A DNA stretch of 64,000 nucleotides. It comes from Streptomyces sp. Ru72 (lineage in GTDB: Bacteria; Actinomycetota; Actinomycetes; Streptomycetales; Streptomycetaceae). Where the stretch lies: contig NZ_PQSR01000027.1 of the NCBI RefSeq assembly GCF_002920635.1, positions 1 to 64,000 on the forward strand. Reading direction: 5' to 3'. The position numbers were made by a program, and so were the translations under genes. Below, piece after piece: positions 34,465 through 43,630 of this stretch (within the stretch, counting starts at the first letter, position 1; the number at the start of each line of letters is the position of its first letter). The notes under the pieces are model-generated. The model did not search any database and was not told where the DNA came from. It saw only the letters and a list, made by a program, of their open reading frames with translations.

Positions 34465-35442
34465 ATGCGTATCGTCCGTCACCACGAGTTCGGCGCCCCC
34501 TCGGTGCTGCGCGTCGAGGAGGCAGACAAGCCCGCCCCGGGCCCCGGTGAGGTGCTGATCCGCACCGAAGCGGTCGGCGTCAACTTCGCCGAGTGCCAGC
34601 GTCGGCAAGGCATCCCGGTCGGCGGCCCCGCCACTCTCCCCGGCTCCCCGGGCGGCGACGTCGCCGGCACCGTCGAGGCCCTCGGCGAGGGCGTCACTCA
34701 GGTGCGGATCGGCGACCGCGTGGTCACCGGTGTCGGCGCCGACGGGTACGCCGAGTACGTGGTCGCCCGCGCCGACTGGCTGTTCGCCGTCCCCGAGGGC
34801 ATCGACGCCGGCCAGGCCACGTCCCTGCCGATCCCCGCCCAGACCGCCTACCACGTGATCGTCACGGCCGGGCGGCTGCGGGCCGGGGAGTCCGTGCTCA
34901 TCACGGCCGCGGCCGGAGGCATCGGCCACCTGCTGGTGCAGATGGCCAAGGTGCTCGGCGCCGGCCGGGTCATCGCCGCCGCGAGCAGCCAGGACAAGCT
35001 GGACTTCGCCGCCTCGCTGGGCGCCGACCACACCGTGAACTACGGCGAGGACGGCTGGGAGGAGAAGGTCCTGGCCGCGACCGACGGCCGGGGCGTCGAC
35101 CTGGTGCTGGAGACCGTCGGCGGCGACATCCTCACCAAGAGCGTGAACCTCACCGCCCCCTTCGGCCGGACCGTGGTGTACGGCACGGCGAGCGGCGAGG
35201 TGCCGGCCATCGAGGTCGGCGACATCTTCGACAACCGCACCGTCATGGGCTTCAGCATGTGGGGGGTCATGCGGTACCGGCCGGAGGCCATGGCCGACGG
35301 CGCCAAGGAGCTGCTGGACATGGTGGCCTCCGGCAAGGTCCGGCCCGTCGTACACGCCGAGCTGCCCCTGGAGGAGGCCGCCGCCGCCCACGAGCTGATG
35401 GAGGCACGCTCCCAGCTCGGCCGAGTGGTGCTCGTCCCCTGA
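34465..35442 (+). CDS. NADPH:quinone oxidoreductase-type MDR enzyme (1)
   Basis: The product has 325 residues of the medium-chain dehydrogenase/reductase superfamily without zinc ligands. The catalytic GroES-like domain starts MRIVRHHEFGAPSVL, and the nucleotide-binding loop is ITAAAGGIGHLLVQ. Such enzymes reduce quinones or enones with NADPH. It has a close paralogue directly downstream (35615-36592), with the same length and the same N- and C-termini (ELMEAR-QLG-VVLVP). ATG at 34465 follows AAGGAG. It may reduce a quinone intermediate in concert with the flavin monooxygenases. Confidence 0.9.
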   Translation: MRIVRHHEFGAPSVLRVEEADKPAPGPGEVLIRTEAVGVNFAECQRRQGIPVGGPATLPGSPGGDVAGTVEALGEGVTQVRIGDRVVTGVGADGYAEYVVARADWLFAVPEGIDAGQATSLPIPAQTAYHVIVTAGRLRAGESVLITAAAGGIGHLLVQMAKVLGAGRVIAAASSQDKLDFAASLGADHTVNYGEDGWEEKVLAATDGRGVDLVLETVGGDILTKSVNLTAPFGRTVVYGTASGEVPAIEVGDIFDNRTVMGFSMWGVMRYRPEAMADGAKELLDMVASGKVRPVVHAELPLEEAAAAHELMEARSQLGRVVLVP

Positions 35443-35494
35443 CAGCCCCGCAACCCGCGGGCACTTCGCGCGTCCGAGGACTTGCGCACCGTGC

Positions 35495-35545
35495 ACTAAT
35501 ATGTAGACTGACATACACGTGCATGAGAACATATAAAAAGTAACC
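35495..35545 (+). promoter_or_regulatory. AT-rich promoter region with inverted repeat between the oxidoreductase paralogues
   Basis: TATGT-N6-ACATA (35500-35515) lies in a short AT-rich island that continues as ACATATAAAAAG. It stands out against GC-rich surroundings and is likely a promoter/operator for the second oxidoreductase gene, showing that this gene can be transcribed separately. Confidence 0.45.
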
Positions 35546-35614
35546 CGGATCCCCTGGGCGGAGCCGTGGCACGACCCGCCGGCTCGAACAACACTTCCTA
35601 GTTGGGAGAACACC

Positions 35615-36592
35615 ATGCGAATCGTCCGCCACTACGAGCACGGCGCCCCCTCGGTGCTGCGTGTCGAAGAGGCGGAGACGCCGCAGCCCGGACCGGGCGA
35701 AGTGCTGATCCGCTCCGAAGCCATCGGCGTCACCTTCGCCGAGGTCCAGCGCCGCCAGGGCATTCCGATCGGCGGTCACGCCACGCTGCCCGGCGCTCCC
35801 GGCGGCGACGTCGCCGGCACCGTCGAGGCCCTCGGCGAAGGCGTCACCCACCTGAGCGTCGGCCAGCGTGTCGTGGTCGACGTCGACCACGGCGCCTACG
35901 CCGACCACGTCACGGCCGACGCCGCCTGGGCCATTCCCATCCCGGACACCATGGACGCCGCCGAGGCGACCCTGCTGCCCAGCCCGGCCCAGACCGCCTA
36001 CCACGCCCTGAAGGAGGCGGGCCAGCTCAAGCCCGGCGAGACCGTACTGATCGACGCCGCCTCCGGTGGTGTCGGCCACCTCGCCGTGCAGATCGCCAAG
36101 GCGATGGGCGCGGGCAAGGTGATCGCCACCGCCAGTACGCAGGCCAAGCTGGACTTCGTCCGCGACCTGGGCGCCGACGTCACCGTCAACTACACCGACG
36201 AGGACTGGGACGAGCAGGTCGGCGCCGCCACGGACGGCCGCGGCGCGGACGTCGTGCTGGAGACCGTCGGCGGCGACATCCTCATCAAGAGCATCGCCCT
36301 GACCGCCCAGTTCGGCCGGCTGGTCTTCTACGGTTCGGCCAGCGGCGACATCCAGCCCGTCAACCCGCTGATGCTCAGCCGGATGAAGACCGTGGCCGGC
36401 TTCGCGCTCTACGCGATGCTCTACAACAAGCCCGAGGCCATCGCCGCGGGCCAGCGGGACCTGCTCGACATGATCGGCTCCGGCAAGGTGCGCCCGATCG
36501 TCCATGAGCGGCTCCCGCTCGTGGACGCCGTCAAGGCGCACGAGCTGATGGAGGCCCGGGCCCAGCTCGGCAAGGTCGTCCTGGTTCCCTGA
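35615..36592 (+). CDS. NADPH:quinone oxidoreductase-type MDR enzyme (2), paralogue
   Basis: The product has 325 residues. It matches the preceding gene along its whole length, starting MRIVRHYEHGAPSVLRVEE and with the nucleotide loop IDAASGGVGHLAVQ. The two differ in the middle loops that line the active site (for example YADHVTADAAWAIPIP against YAEYVVARADWLFAVP), so they probably take different substrates. The gene is preceded by its own AT-rich promoter-like region. ATG at 35615 follows TTGGGAGAA. It arose by tandem duplication. Confidence 0.9.
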   Translation: MRIVRHYEHGAPSVLRVEEAETPQPGPGEVLIRSEAIGVTFAEVQRRQGIPIGGHATLPGAPGGDVAGTVEALGEGVTHLSVGQRVVVDVDHGAYADHVTADAAWAIPIPDTMDAAEATLLPSPAQTAYHALKEAGQLKPGETVLIDAASGGVGHLAVQIAKAMGAGKVIATASTQAKLDFVRDLGADVTVNYTDEDWDEQVGAATDGRGADVVLETVGGDILIKSIALTAQFGRLVFYGSASGDIQPVNPLMLSRMKTVAGFALYAMLYNKPEAIAAGQRDLLDMIGSGKVRPIVHERLPLVDAVKAHELMEARAQLGKVVLVP

Positions 36593-36818
36593 CCGGCGGT
36601 CCGCCCGGATCGCCGTACCCAGACGGTGGCCGGCCGCACTCATCCCCCGTTGCGGCCGGCCACTCCTCCACCACCCGCACAGCGAAGTGAAGATCCCCTT
36701 TTCGGACGGTCACGACGCCGGCCGCGCCCTGGCGCCCGGCGGGACGGGGACGGAAAACCACTCGTTGGAGCCGCCGGCTCCAGGCGGGTCCTGATCCCTT
36801 CACCGAAAGGTCACTTCC

Positions 36819-38402
36819 GTGTCATCCCCGACAAGCGGATCCGCCGGCCTCGGAGGCACCGCACCGCAGGCACCCGAGACCAAGGTCAAGAGCGTGATCG
36901 TCGCGTGCATGCTGGCCGTGTTCCTGGCCATGCTGGACGCCCAGATCGTCGCCACCGCCCTGCCCCGCATCGTCGCCGACCTCGGCGGCCTGGACGCGTT
37001 CGCCTGGGTGACGACCGCGTACATCATCTCCAGCAGCGTCACCACGCCGGTCTACGGCAAACTCGGCGACCTCTTCGGCCGCAAGAAGGTCTTTCTGATC
37101 GCCATCGTGCTGTTCCTGATCGGCTCCGCCGCCTCGGGCGCCGCACAGTCGATGGAACAGCTGATCCTCTTCCGTGTCGTCCAGGGCATCGGAGCGGGCG
37201 GCCTGTTCGTCTCCGTGCTCGCCATCATCGGCGAGATGTTCAGCCCACGTGAAGGCGCCAAGTACTTCAACCTCTTCGGCATCGTCTTCGCCGGGGCCGC
37301 CATCGCCGGACCCGCCATCGGCGGTGTGCTGACCGACCTGCTCAGCTGGCACTGGGTCTTCCTCATCAACCTGCCCATCGGGCTGGTCGTCCTCGGCATG
37401 ATCGGCACGAGCCTGCACCTGCCGCCGAAGAGGCGTCAGGCGCACATCGACTACGCCGGTTTCGCCACCCTGAGCGCCGCCATCGTCTCGCTCACCCTGC
37501 TCGCCAGCTGGGGCGGGGTGAAGTACGACTGGGCGTCCCCGCAGATCATCGGCCTCGGTGCCGTCGCCGTCGTCGCGGCCGTGCTGTTCGTGGCCGCCGA
37601 ACGGCGCGCCCCCGAACCGGTCATCCCCCTGCACCTGTTCCGCGACTCCACCTTCACCATCAGCGTCCTGGTCAGCCTGGTGGCCGGTGTCGTCTTCCTC
37701 GGCGCGGTCAACTTCCTCGCCCTGTACGTACAGGTGGTCACCGGAGCGAGCCCCACCCTGTCCGGTGTGGTGCTGCTGCCGATGATGTTCGGTCTCGTCG
37801 CCTCGTCCATGGTCAGCGGGCGCATCATCACCCAGACCGGCAGGTACAAGTGGTACCCGGTCCTGAGCATGGCCACCGGCATCGGCGGCGCGGTGCTCTT
37901 CTCCACCATGGACACCGGCACCCCGAGGGCCGTGGTCATCGCGTACATGCTGCTTTTCGGCATCGCGGCGGGCCTCAACATGCAGGTGCTCACGATGGCC
38001 GCCCAGAACACCGCACCGCGCGACGACATCGGCGCCGTCCACGCCACCGTGTCCTTCACCCGCCAGCTCGGCAGCACCCTGGGCATCTCGGTCTTCGCCG
38101 CCCTCTTCTACAACCGGTTGAGCGACGAACTCACCAAACGGCTCCCCGCCGGCGCGCTGGCCGGCACCGACCGCAACACGCTCTCCTCCCACGAGGTCCT
38201 CGACAAGCTCCCGGCCTCCGTGCGGGACGCGGTCAAGGAGGCGTACACCCACGCGCTCAGCCCGGTCTTCCTCGCCGCCGTGCCCGTGCTCGTGCTCGGC
38301 CTCGTCATCGCCGTGCGGATGAAGAACCTGCCGCTGCGCTCCTCGGGCCACGGCGGAGGCGAGGCGACGCCGGAACACTCCCCCACGGCAGCCGAACACT
38401 GA
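36819..38402 (+). CDS. DHA2-family (EmrB/QacA) MFS exporter
   Basis: The product has 527 residues and about 14 membrane segments. Helix 1 is typical of the group (VFLAMLDAQIVATALPRIVADL), followed by KLGDLFGRKKVFL and a helix 5 antiporter motif AGAAIAGPAIGG. The C-terminal tail is polar with GHGGGEATPEH. Located among the tailoring genes, it is the most likely exporter and self-resistance determinant for the aromatic polyketide. The GTG at 36819 is chosen because earlier in-frame codons are not conserved; its Shine-Dalgarno is only AAAGG. A strong hairpin follows. Confidence 0.92.
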   Translation: MSSPTSGSAGLGGTAPQAPETKVKSVIVACMLAVFLAMLDAQIVATALPRIVADLGGLDAFAWVTTAYIISSSVTTPVYGKLGDLFGRKKVFLIAIVLFLIGSAASGAAQSMEQLILFRVVQGIGAGGLFVSVLAIIGEMFSPREGAKYFNLFGIVFAGAAIAGPAIGGVLTDLLSWHWVFLINLPIGLVVLGMIGTSLHLPPKRRQAHIDYAGFATLSAAIVSLTLLASWGGVKYDWASPQIIGLGAVAVVAAVLFVAAERRAPEPVIPLHLFRDSTFTISVLVSLVAGVVFLGAVNFLALYVQVVTGASPTLSGVVLLPMMFGLVASSMVSGRIITQTGRYKWYPVLSMATGIGGAVLFSTMDTGTPRAVVIAYMLLFGIAAGLNMQVLTMAAQNTAPRDDIGAVHATVSFTRQLGSTLGISVFAALFYNRLSDELTKRLPAGALAGTDRNTLSSHEVLDKLPASVRDAVKEAYTHALSPVFLAAVPVLVLGLVIAVRMKNLPLRSSGHGGGEATPEHSPTAAEH

Positions 38403-38422
38403 CCACATCCCCGGCGCCTCCC

Positions 38423-38467
38423 GGCCGCCCTCCCCCATGGCGCGACACCGCGCACGGGAGGGCGGCC
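38423..38467 (+). terminator. Hairpin after the exporter gene
   Basis: A perfect 12-bp stem, GGCCGCCCTCCC (38423-38434) with GGGAGGGCGGCC (38456-38467), is followed by TTCT. It lies 20 nt after the exporter stop codon. Confidence 0.7.
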
Positions 38468-38627
38468 TTCTGCGTCGGCCCCCGGCACCGGCCCCCGGCA
38501 CCGCACCCGCCCGGGCTCCGCCGAGCTGCCTGACCGGTTCAGCGCTCTTCGAGCCCGTCTCGACACCCCCCGGCCATCGTCGGCAGCACCGCACACGACC
38601 AACGCCGATGGCGATCAGGAGGCTTGA

Positions 38628-39674
38628 GTGACAACGACCGAAGACCCGAGCACGACGGCAGCGGCGGTCGATCCCGGGCCGCTGATCAAGCTGACCATCG
38701 CCGACTGCGCCGCCAAGGCACTGCACAGCGGCGTGACCCTGGGGGTGTTCGGTGCGCTGGCCGACGGCCCCCTCGACGCCGCCGCAGTGGCCGACCGCAC
38801 CGCCACGCACCACCGGATGCTCCCGGACTTCCTGGACGCCCTGGCAGGGCTCGGTCTCCTCGAACGCCGCGACGGCCGGTACCGCAACTCGGAGCTCGCG
38901 CAGACCTATCTGGTGCCCGACTCCGCCTCGTACCTCGGTGGGTTCATCGAGCTGACCAACGAGACGCTGTACGGCACCTGGGGCCGGCTCACCGAGGCCC
39001 TGCGCAGCGGTGAGGCCCAGCATCTCGACCCCGACAAGGGCGGGTTCGTCGGAGACCGGCACAAGGACCCGGCGAAGATGAAGCGGTTCCTGGCGGGCCT
39101 CGACGCCTACAGCGACCGGATGGGAACCGAACTGGCCCGCCGCGTCGACTGGAGCAGGTACACGTCCCTCACCGACCTGGGCGGTGCCCGCGGCAACATG
39201 GCCGCCGTCATCGCCCAGGCCCACCCCCACCTGACGGCGACCTGCTTCGACCTGGAGCGCACCCGGCCGCTGTTCACCGAACACATGGCCGGCCTCGGCA
39301 TCGGCGACCGGGTCGCCTTCGTCGGCGGGGACTTCTTCACCGACCCCCTGCCCGACTCGGACGTGATCGTCCTCGGTCACATCCTGCACGGCTTCGACAC
39401 CGAGAAGCGTCTGGCCCTGCTCCGCCGGGTCCACGACGCGGTGCGCCCGGGCGGAACGGTGCTCGTGTACGACCGCATGATCGACGACGCCCGGAGCGAT
39501 CCCGAACGGCTCCTGAGCAGCCTGCACATGCGGCTGGTCAGCCCGGACGGCTCCGAGTACCGCATCGCGGACTGCCGCTCCTGGCTGCGCGAGGCCGGTT
39601 TCGCCGACGGCACCGCCGAGCCGCTCCTCGGCACCCACACCCTCGTGAAAGCCCACAAGGAGGCAGCAGCATGA
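38628..39674 (+). CDS. SAM-dependent methyltransferase (O-methyltransferase / Methyltransf_2 fold)
   Basis: The product has 348 residues. The N-terminal dimerisation domain (ADCAAKALHSGVTLGVFGAL) precedes a SAM domain with motif I LTDLGGARGNMAAVI, an acidic strand CFDLER, and GHILHGFDTE, in which the histidine sits in the place of the catalytic base. This distinguishes it from the DnrK-like protein earlier in the cluster and makes it a normal O- or C-methyltransferase of a phenolic ring. The GTG at 38628 follows CAGGAGG. It overlaps the next monooxygenase gene by 4 nt, so it acts in the same step series. Confidence 0.88.
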   Translation: MTTTEDPSTTAAAVDPGPLIKLTIADCAAKALHSGVTLGVFGALADGPLDAAAVADRTATHHRMLPDFLDALAGLGLLERRDGRYRNSELAQTYLVPDSASYLGGFIELTNETLYGTWGRLTEALRSGEAQHLDPDKGGFVGDRHKDPAKMKRFLAGLDAYSDRMGTELARRVDWSRYTSLTDLGGARGNMAAVIAQAHPHLTATCFDLERTRPLFTEHMAGLGIGDRVAFVGGDFFTDPLPDSDVIVLGHILHGFDTEKRLALLRRVHDAVRPGGTVLVYDRMIDDARSDPERLLSSLHMRLVSPDGSEYRIADCRSWLREAGFADGTAEPLLGTHTLVKAHKEAAA

Positions 39675-41278
39675 AGCAGGAGCAGACTCCCGTCCTCATC
39701 GTCGGCGGCGGGCTGACCGGCCTGTCCGCCGCCGTCTTCCTGGCCCACCACGGGGTAAAGGCCCTGCTGGTGGAACGGCACGCCGACACCTCCACCCACC
39801 CCAAGGCCCGCGCGATCAACCCGCGCACCATGGAGCTGTTCCGCGCCGTCGGCATGGAGGAGCGGGTCCGGGCCGGGCGTTCGCCCATCTCCGGCAACAC
39901 CGACCTGGTGCACGTGGAGACCCTGGCCGGCAAGGAGCGGGTGCGCATGCCGAACGCCTCGCCCGACGACATCGGTCGCATCAGCCCCACACTGTGGACG
40001 CTCATCGACCAGAACCAACTGGAGCCGATCCTGCGCGCCCGGGCCGTGGAGGCCGGAGCCGACGTGCGCTTCCACACCCGGGTGGAGGCGCTCCAGGAGG
40101 ACGCGGACGGCGTACTGGCCCGCGTCACGGACCTGTCCACCGGCACCGAGTCGGAGATCCGCGCTCAGTACGTGATCGCCGCGGACGGCAGCCGCAGCCC
40201 GCTGCGGGAGATGCTGGGCATCGGAGCGCACGGTCGCGGCACCATCACCAACCTGGTGAGCTTCTTCTTCGAGGCCGACCTCGAGGAGGCGCTGCGCGGG
40301 CGCCGGATCATCGCCGCCTACGTCAACAACCCCGAGGTGCGCGGCACGATCATCCCGCTGGACAACGACCGGCGCTGGGTCATCAACGTCTCCTTCTTCC
40401 CCGACCGGGGGCAGCGTGCCGAGGACTTCACCGAGGAGCGCTGCATCACGCTGGTGCGGGCCGCGGTCGGCATCCCGGACCTGCCTCTGAAGATCGAGTC
40501 GGTGGACATGCCGGCCTGGGACATCTCCGCTCGGGTCGCGGACTCCTTCGCCACCCGCCGGGTGTTCGTCGCCGGGGACGCCGCCCACGTGATGCCGCCC
40601 ACCGGGGCCTTCGGCGCCAGCACCGGCATCCAGGACGTCTACAACCTGGCGTGGAAACTGGCTCTGGTGCTCTCGGGCGCCGCAGGCCCGGCACTGCTGG
40701 AGAGCTACGACGCGGAACGGCGTCCCGTCGCCGAGGAGACCGTGCGGCAGGCGATGCTCCGGTTCGCGGTCCGCGAGGGCAAGCAGTACCAGGAGGTCGC
40801 CGACGAGCTGCTCACCGAGACGACCATGACCTTCGGCTACTGCTACCTGTCCGGCGCCTTCGCCCGGGAGGAAGGCGCCCCCGGTGTGCTGATCGAGGAT
40901 CCCGAGCACCCGAGCGCGGCGCCGGGGGCCCGTGCCCCGCACCTGGTCCTGGACGGCCCCGACGGCCCGCTGCCCGTCACGGACCTGTTCGCCGACGGAT
41001 TCACCCTGCTCGTGGACGAGGCGGCCGGCCCCTGGCCGACGGCCGTCGAGCAGGAGGCCGGCGCCCTCGGCGTCGCCCTGAAGACGCTCCGCGTCGGGCC
41101 GCGGCAGCAGTACACCGACCGCGACGGCGAGTTCAGGCAGCGCTACGGGCTCATGCCCGGGGGTGCGGTGCTGGTCCGTCCGGACGGTTTCGTCGGCTGG
41201 CGCGCCACCGCCGGCCGCTCCGGCGCCGTCGACCGCGCGGCGACCGCAGCCCTGCGCACGCTGCTGGACCGCGCCTAG
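39671..41278 (+). CDS. PHBH-type FAD-dependent aromatic monooxygenase (3)
   Basis: The product has 535 residues with LIVGGGLTGLSAAVF, AADGSRSPLREMLGI and VAGDAAHVMPPTG, then FGASTGIQDVYNLAWKLA and a thioredoxin-like C-terminus. It is closer to the first and fourth monooxygenases than to the second. Members of this subgroup include Baeyer-Villiger enzymes that make the xanthone or spiro systems in pentangular polyketides, so ring cleavage is possible; this is inference by class. The ATG overlaps the stop of the methyltransferase. A strong hairpin follows at 41302-41343. Confidence 0.92.
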   Translation: MKQEQTPVLIVGGGLTGLSAAVFLAHHGVKALLVERHADTSTHPKARAINPRTMELFRAVGMEERVRAGRSPISGNTDLVHVETLAGKERVRMPNASPDDIGRISPTLWTLIDQNQLEPILRARAVEAGADVRFHTRVEALQEDADGVLARVTDLSTGTESEIRAQYVIAADGSRSPLREMLGIGAHGRGTITNLVSFFFEADLEEALRGRRIIAAYVNNPEVRGTIIPLDNDRRWVINVSFFPDRGQRAEDFTEERCITLVRAAVGIPDLPLKIESVDMPAWDISARVADSFATRRVFVAGDAAHVMPPTGAFGASTGIQDVYNLAWKLALVLSGAAGPALLESYDAERRPVAEETVRQAMLRFAVREGKQYQEVADELLTETTMTFGYCYLSGAFAREEGAPGVLIEDPEHPSAAPGARAPHLVLDGPDGPLPVTDLFADGFTLLVDEAAGPWPTAVEQEAGALGVALKTLRVGPRQQYTDRDGEFRQRYGLMPGGAVLVRPDGFVGWRATAGRSGAVDRAATAALRTLLDRA

Positions 41279-41301
41279 GGTCATTCGTTCGCGTTGAAAA
41301 A

Positions 41302-41343
41302 CGTCCGCCGTGCACACCCCGCTCGGGGTGTGCACGGCGGACG
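41302..41343. terminator. Perfect 19-bp hairpin between convergent monooxygenase genes
   Basis: Two 19-bp arms (41302-41320, 41325-41343) pair perfectly around GCTC. The hairpin separates monooxygenase 3 from the convergent monooxygenase 4 and can terminate both directions. Confidence 0.85.
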
Positions 41344-41361
41344 TCGCTGTGCCGGGCCCGG

Positions 41362-42966
41362 TCACCCGGGCGTGCGTGCGAGGACCCGGTCGAGAACCTC
41401 CGCCAGCGTCCGGGCGGGCTGTGGCGGCAGGTGTGCCGTGCGCCAGGCGATGAACCCGTCCGGCCGGACCAGGACGGCACCTGAGGCACCGACCCCGTAG
41501 CGGGCGAGGAAGCGCTCCACCGTCTGTTCGGGCTCCTCGGCGCCGACCCGGTGGAAAGCGACGCCCGAGGGCAGGGCGACCGCCGAGCAGGCGCTCTCCC
41601 AGGCACCGCCGTCGGGCCCGGCCAGCAGCCAGAAGCCGCCGTCCAGCAGATCGTGCAGCGGCACCTCCTTGCCCGCCCGGACGACCGGCAGGTGAGGGGC
41701 GCGGGTTCCCGGCCGGCCGGAGGGGGTCGTGGGGTCCTCCACCGGGGCACCGTCGCCCGGGCCGTCCTCGCCGAGCACGGCGCCGGAGCGGTAGACGTGA
41801 CCGAAGAGCACCGTGGTCTCCGGGCGGTGCCGGGCGGCCGCCTCCTCATCGAGACCGCTGCGCTGCAGGTAGCGGATCACCCCCTGGTCGACCGTGAACT
41901 CGGCGACCGGCGCCCGCTCCTGCTCGTAGCTGTCGAGCAGCGCGGGGCCCGCCTGGCCGCGCAGCACGAGGGCGAGCTTCCATGCCAGGTTGTGCGCGTC
42001 CTGGACACCCATGTTGCCGCCGAACCCGCCGGTGGGCGGCATGACGTGCGCGCAGTCGCCGGCCAGCAGCACCCGGCCGGAGCGGAAGCGGTCGGCCACC
42101 CAGGCGGCGATCTCCCAGCTCGTCGCCGACTCGATCCGCACCGGGAGGTCGGGCACTCCGACCGCGGCACGCACCAGGCCGACGCAGTCCTCGGTGCCGT
42201 ACTCCTCGTGGCTCGTGCCGGGCGGCAGGCTGGGCGCCAGCACCCAGCGGTCGGAGTCCTCGCCGCCGAGCTTGCCGAGCACCCCCTTGACGCGGTCGTT
42301 GCTGACGAAGCAGAGGAAGAAGGTGCGGCCCGCGACGTACGGGTCGAGGTCGGCGTGGAACACGATGTTCATCTGGCGGCCGAAGACGCCCTGGCCGTGA
42401 TGGCCGATGCCGAGCCCGTGACGCACCCCCGCCCGGGACCCGTCGGCGGCGATCAGGTACCGCGCCCGCACCGTGCGCCCGGCGGATCCCGCACCCTCCC
42501 GCAGATCGCGCAGCACGGCGGTGACGCCGTCGTCGTCCTGGGTGAAGGCGGTCATCTCGGTGGCGAAGCGGATGTCGGCCCCGAGTTCCTCGGCGCGCGC
42601 CCGGAGGACCGGCTCGAAGCGGTCCTGTCCGATCAGGGTCCAGCCGGTGCTGCCCACCTCGGCCGGGTCGTGCCGGAACGGCCCGTCGAAGCGGCCGAGT
42701 TCGGCTCCGGCGAGCGACTCGGCCTGCAGGACGTCGCCGTAGTGCGCGTGCGGGTTCTCGTTGGCGCGCACCGCCTCCTCCAGACCCAGCGCACGCATCA
42801 GCTCCATGGTGCGCGGACTCGCCGCCTGCGCGCGCGGGTGGGCGGAGATCTGCCCGTGCCGCTCCACCACCAGTGGACGTATGCCCTGCTGGGCCAGGAA
42901 CAGCGCCTGGGCCAGTCCCACCATGCTGCCGCCCACGATCAGTACGTCGGTCGTCTCGTCTGCCAT
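41362..42966 (-). CDS. PHBH-type FAD-dependent aromatic monooxygenase (4)
   Basis: The product has 534 residues and is the only cluster monooxygenase on the minus strand. Motifs are LIVGGSMVGLAQALF, AADGSRAGVRHGLGI and LAGDCAHVMPPTG; the GD motif carries Cys (GDCAH) in place of the usual Ala. ATG at 42966 follows CCAGGAG. A 215-bp intergenic region separates it from the divergent anthrone-oxygenase-like gene. The C-terminal domain is thioredoxin-like as in its homologues. It belongs to the same subgroup as monooxygenases 1 and 3. Confidence 0.92.
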   Translation of the reverse strand: MADETTDVLIVGGSMVGLAQALFLAQQGIRPLVVERHGQISAHPRAQAASPRTMELMRALGLEEAVRANENPHAHYGDVLQAESLAGAELGRFDGPFRHDPAEVGSTGWTLIGQDRFEPVLRARAEELGADIRFATEMTAFTQDDDGVTAVLRDLREGAGSAGRTVRARYLIAADGSRAGVRHGLGIGHHGQGVFGRQMNIVFHADLDPYVAGRTFFLCFVSNDRVKGVLGKLGGEDSDRWVLAPSLPPGTSHEEYGTEDCVGLVRAAVGVPDLPVRIESATSWEIAAWVADRFRSGRVLLAGDCAHVMPPTGGFGGNMGVQDAHNLAWKLALVLRGQAGPALLDSYEQERAPVAEFTVDQGVIRYLQRSGLDEEAAARHRPETTVLFGHVYRSGAVLGEDGPGDGAPVEDPTTPSGRPGTRAPHLPVVRAGKEVPLHDLLDGGFWLLAGPDGGAWESACSAVALPSGVAFHRVGAEEPEQTVERFLARYGVGASGAVLVRPDGFIAWRTAHLPPQPARTLAEVLDRVLARTPG

Positions 42967-43181
42967 ACGGGCTCCTGGACAGTGCGAATGTGCTCGGACA
43001 CGTGTGGCCCCGATGCAACCTCCCCCTGCTCGAACGGGCCTGGTGGCGGGTGCGGAGGCACCGGCCGGGACGAGCGGACGCCCCCAGGCGGATTCGAGTG
43101 GTGCCCGAGCCGCGGCTGACAGTTTCGAGTCGCCCGGACGGGATCGACGTATGCGACTGGCCCCCGAGGAGGACCGCAACG

Positions 43182-43630
43182 ATGGTGGAGGCGTTGAGCG
43201 TTCTGGTGCTGCTGGGCACCGGACTGGTGGCGGGGGTGCTGTTCGCGGTCGCACTCAGCGTGGTGCCCGCGTTGATCGCGATGACCCCGGAGCGGTACGT
43301 GGACACCCACAAGCTGCTCGGCCGGCGGTACGACCGGATCATGCCGTTCATCGTGACCGGCTCCACGGCCATCGACGTGGGCTTCGCCTTCCGCGCGGAC
43401 GGGGCCCCCGGCTGCTGTTCGCGCTCGGGGCGCTGTGCATGGCAGGCGTCGCCGTGGTGTCGCAGACCAGGAACGTGCCCATGAACAGGAAGGTCAAGGG
43501 GACCCGCCCGGAGGACCTGGGGCCCGGCTGGCGGGACCCGCGGCCGGCCTGGCGGGACTGGCATCTGGTGCGCACCTGCTTCGCGGTCGCGGGCTGTGCG
43601 CTGACGGCGGCGGCGGTGGTGCTGTCATGA
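43182..43630 (+). pseudogene. DUF1772/anthrone-oxygenase-like membrane protein, frameshifted
   Basis: Two adjacent reading frames together make one DUF1772 protein. The first (from ATG 43182 with GAGGAGG upstream) gives helix VLVLLGTGLVAGVLFAVALS, then TPERYVDTHKLLGRRYD and FIVTGSTAIDVGFAFRADGAP. The family continues in the -1 frame from about 43409: RLLFALGALCMAG, SQTRNVPMNRKVKG, and a last helix to the stop at 43630. One base is missing near the GGGGCCCCC run at 43401-43409. DUF1772 includes the anthrone oxygenases that make anthraquinones. This could be a real inactivating mutation or a read error. The stop overlaps the next gene, as in an intact operon. Confidence 0.75.

Noticed and set aside
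36822..39656. A 944-codon open frame on the minus strand across the exporter and methyltransferase genes
   Set aside because: It mirrors two well-supported plus-strand genes; its composition (Gly, Arg, His, Glu rich) is that of a high-GC antisense shadow, and it has no domain.
43401..43412. Programmed -1 ribosomal frameshift in the DUF1772 gene
   Set aside because: No proper slippery heptamer or clear stimulatory stem follows; a single-base loss in the G4C5 run is simpler.
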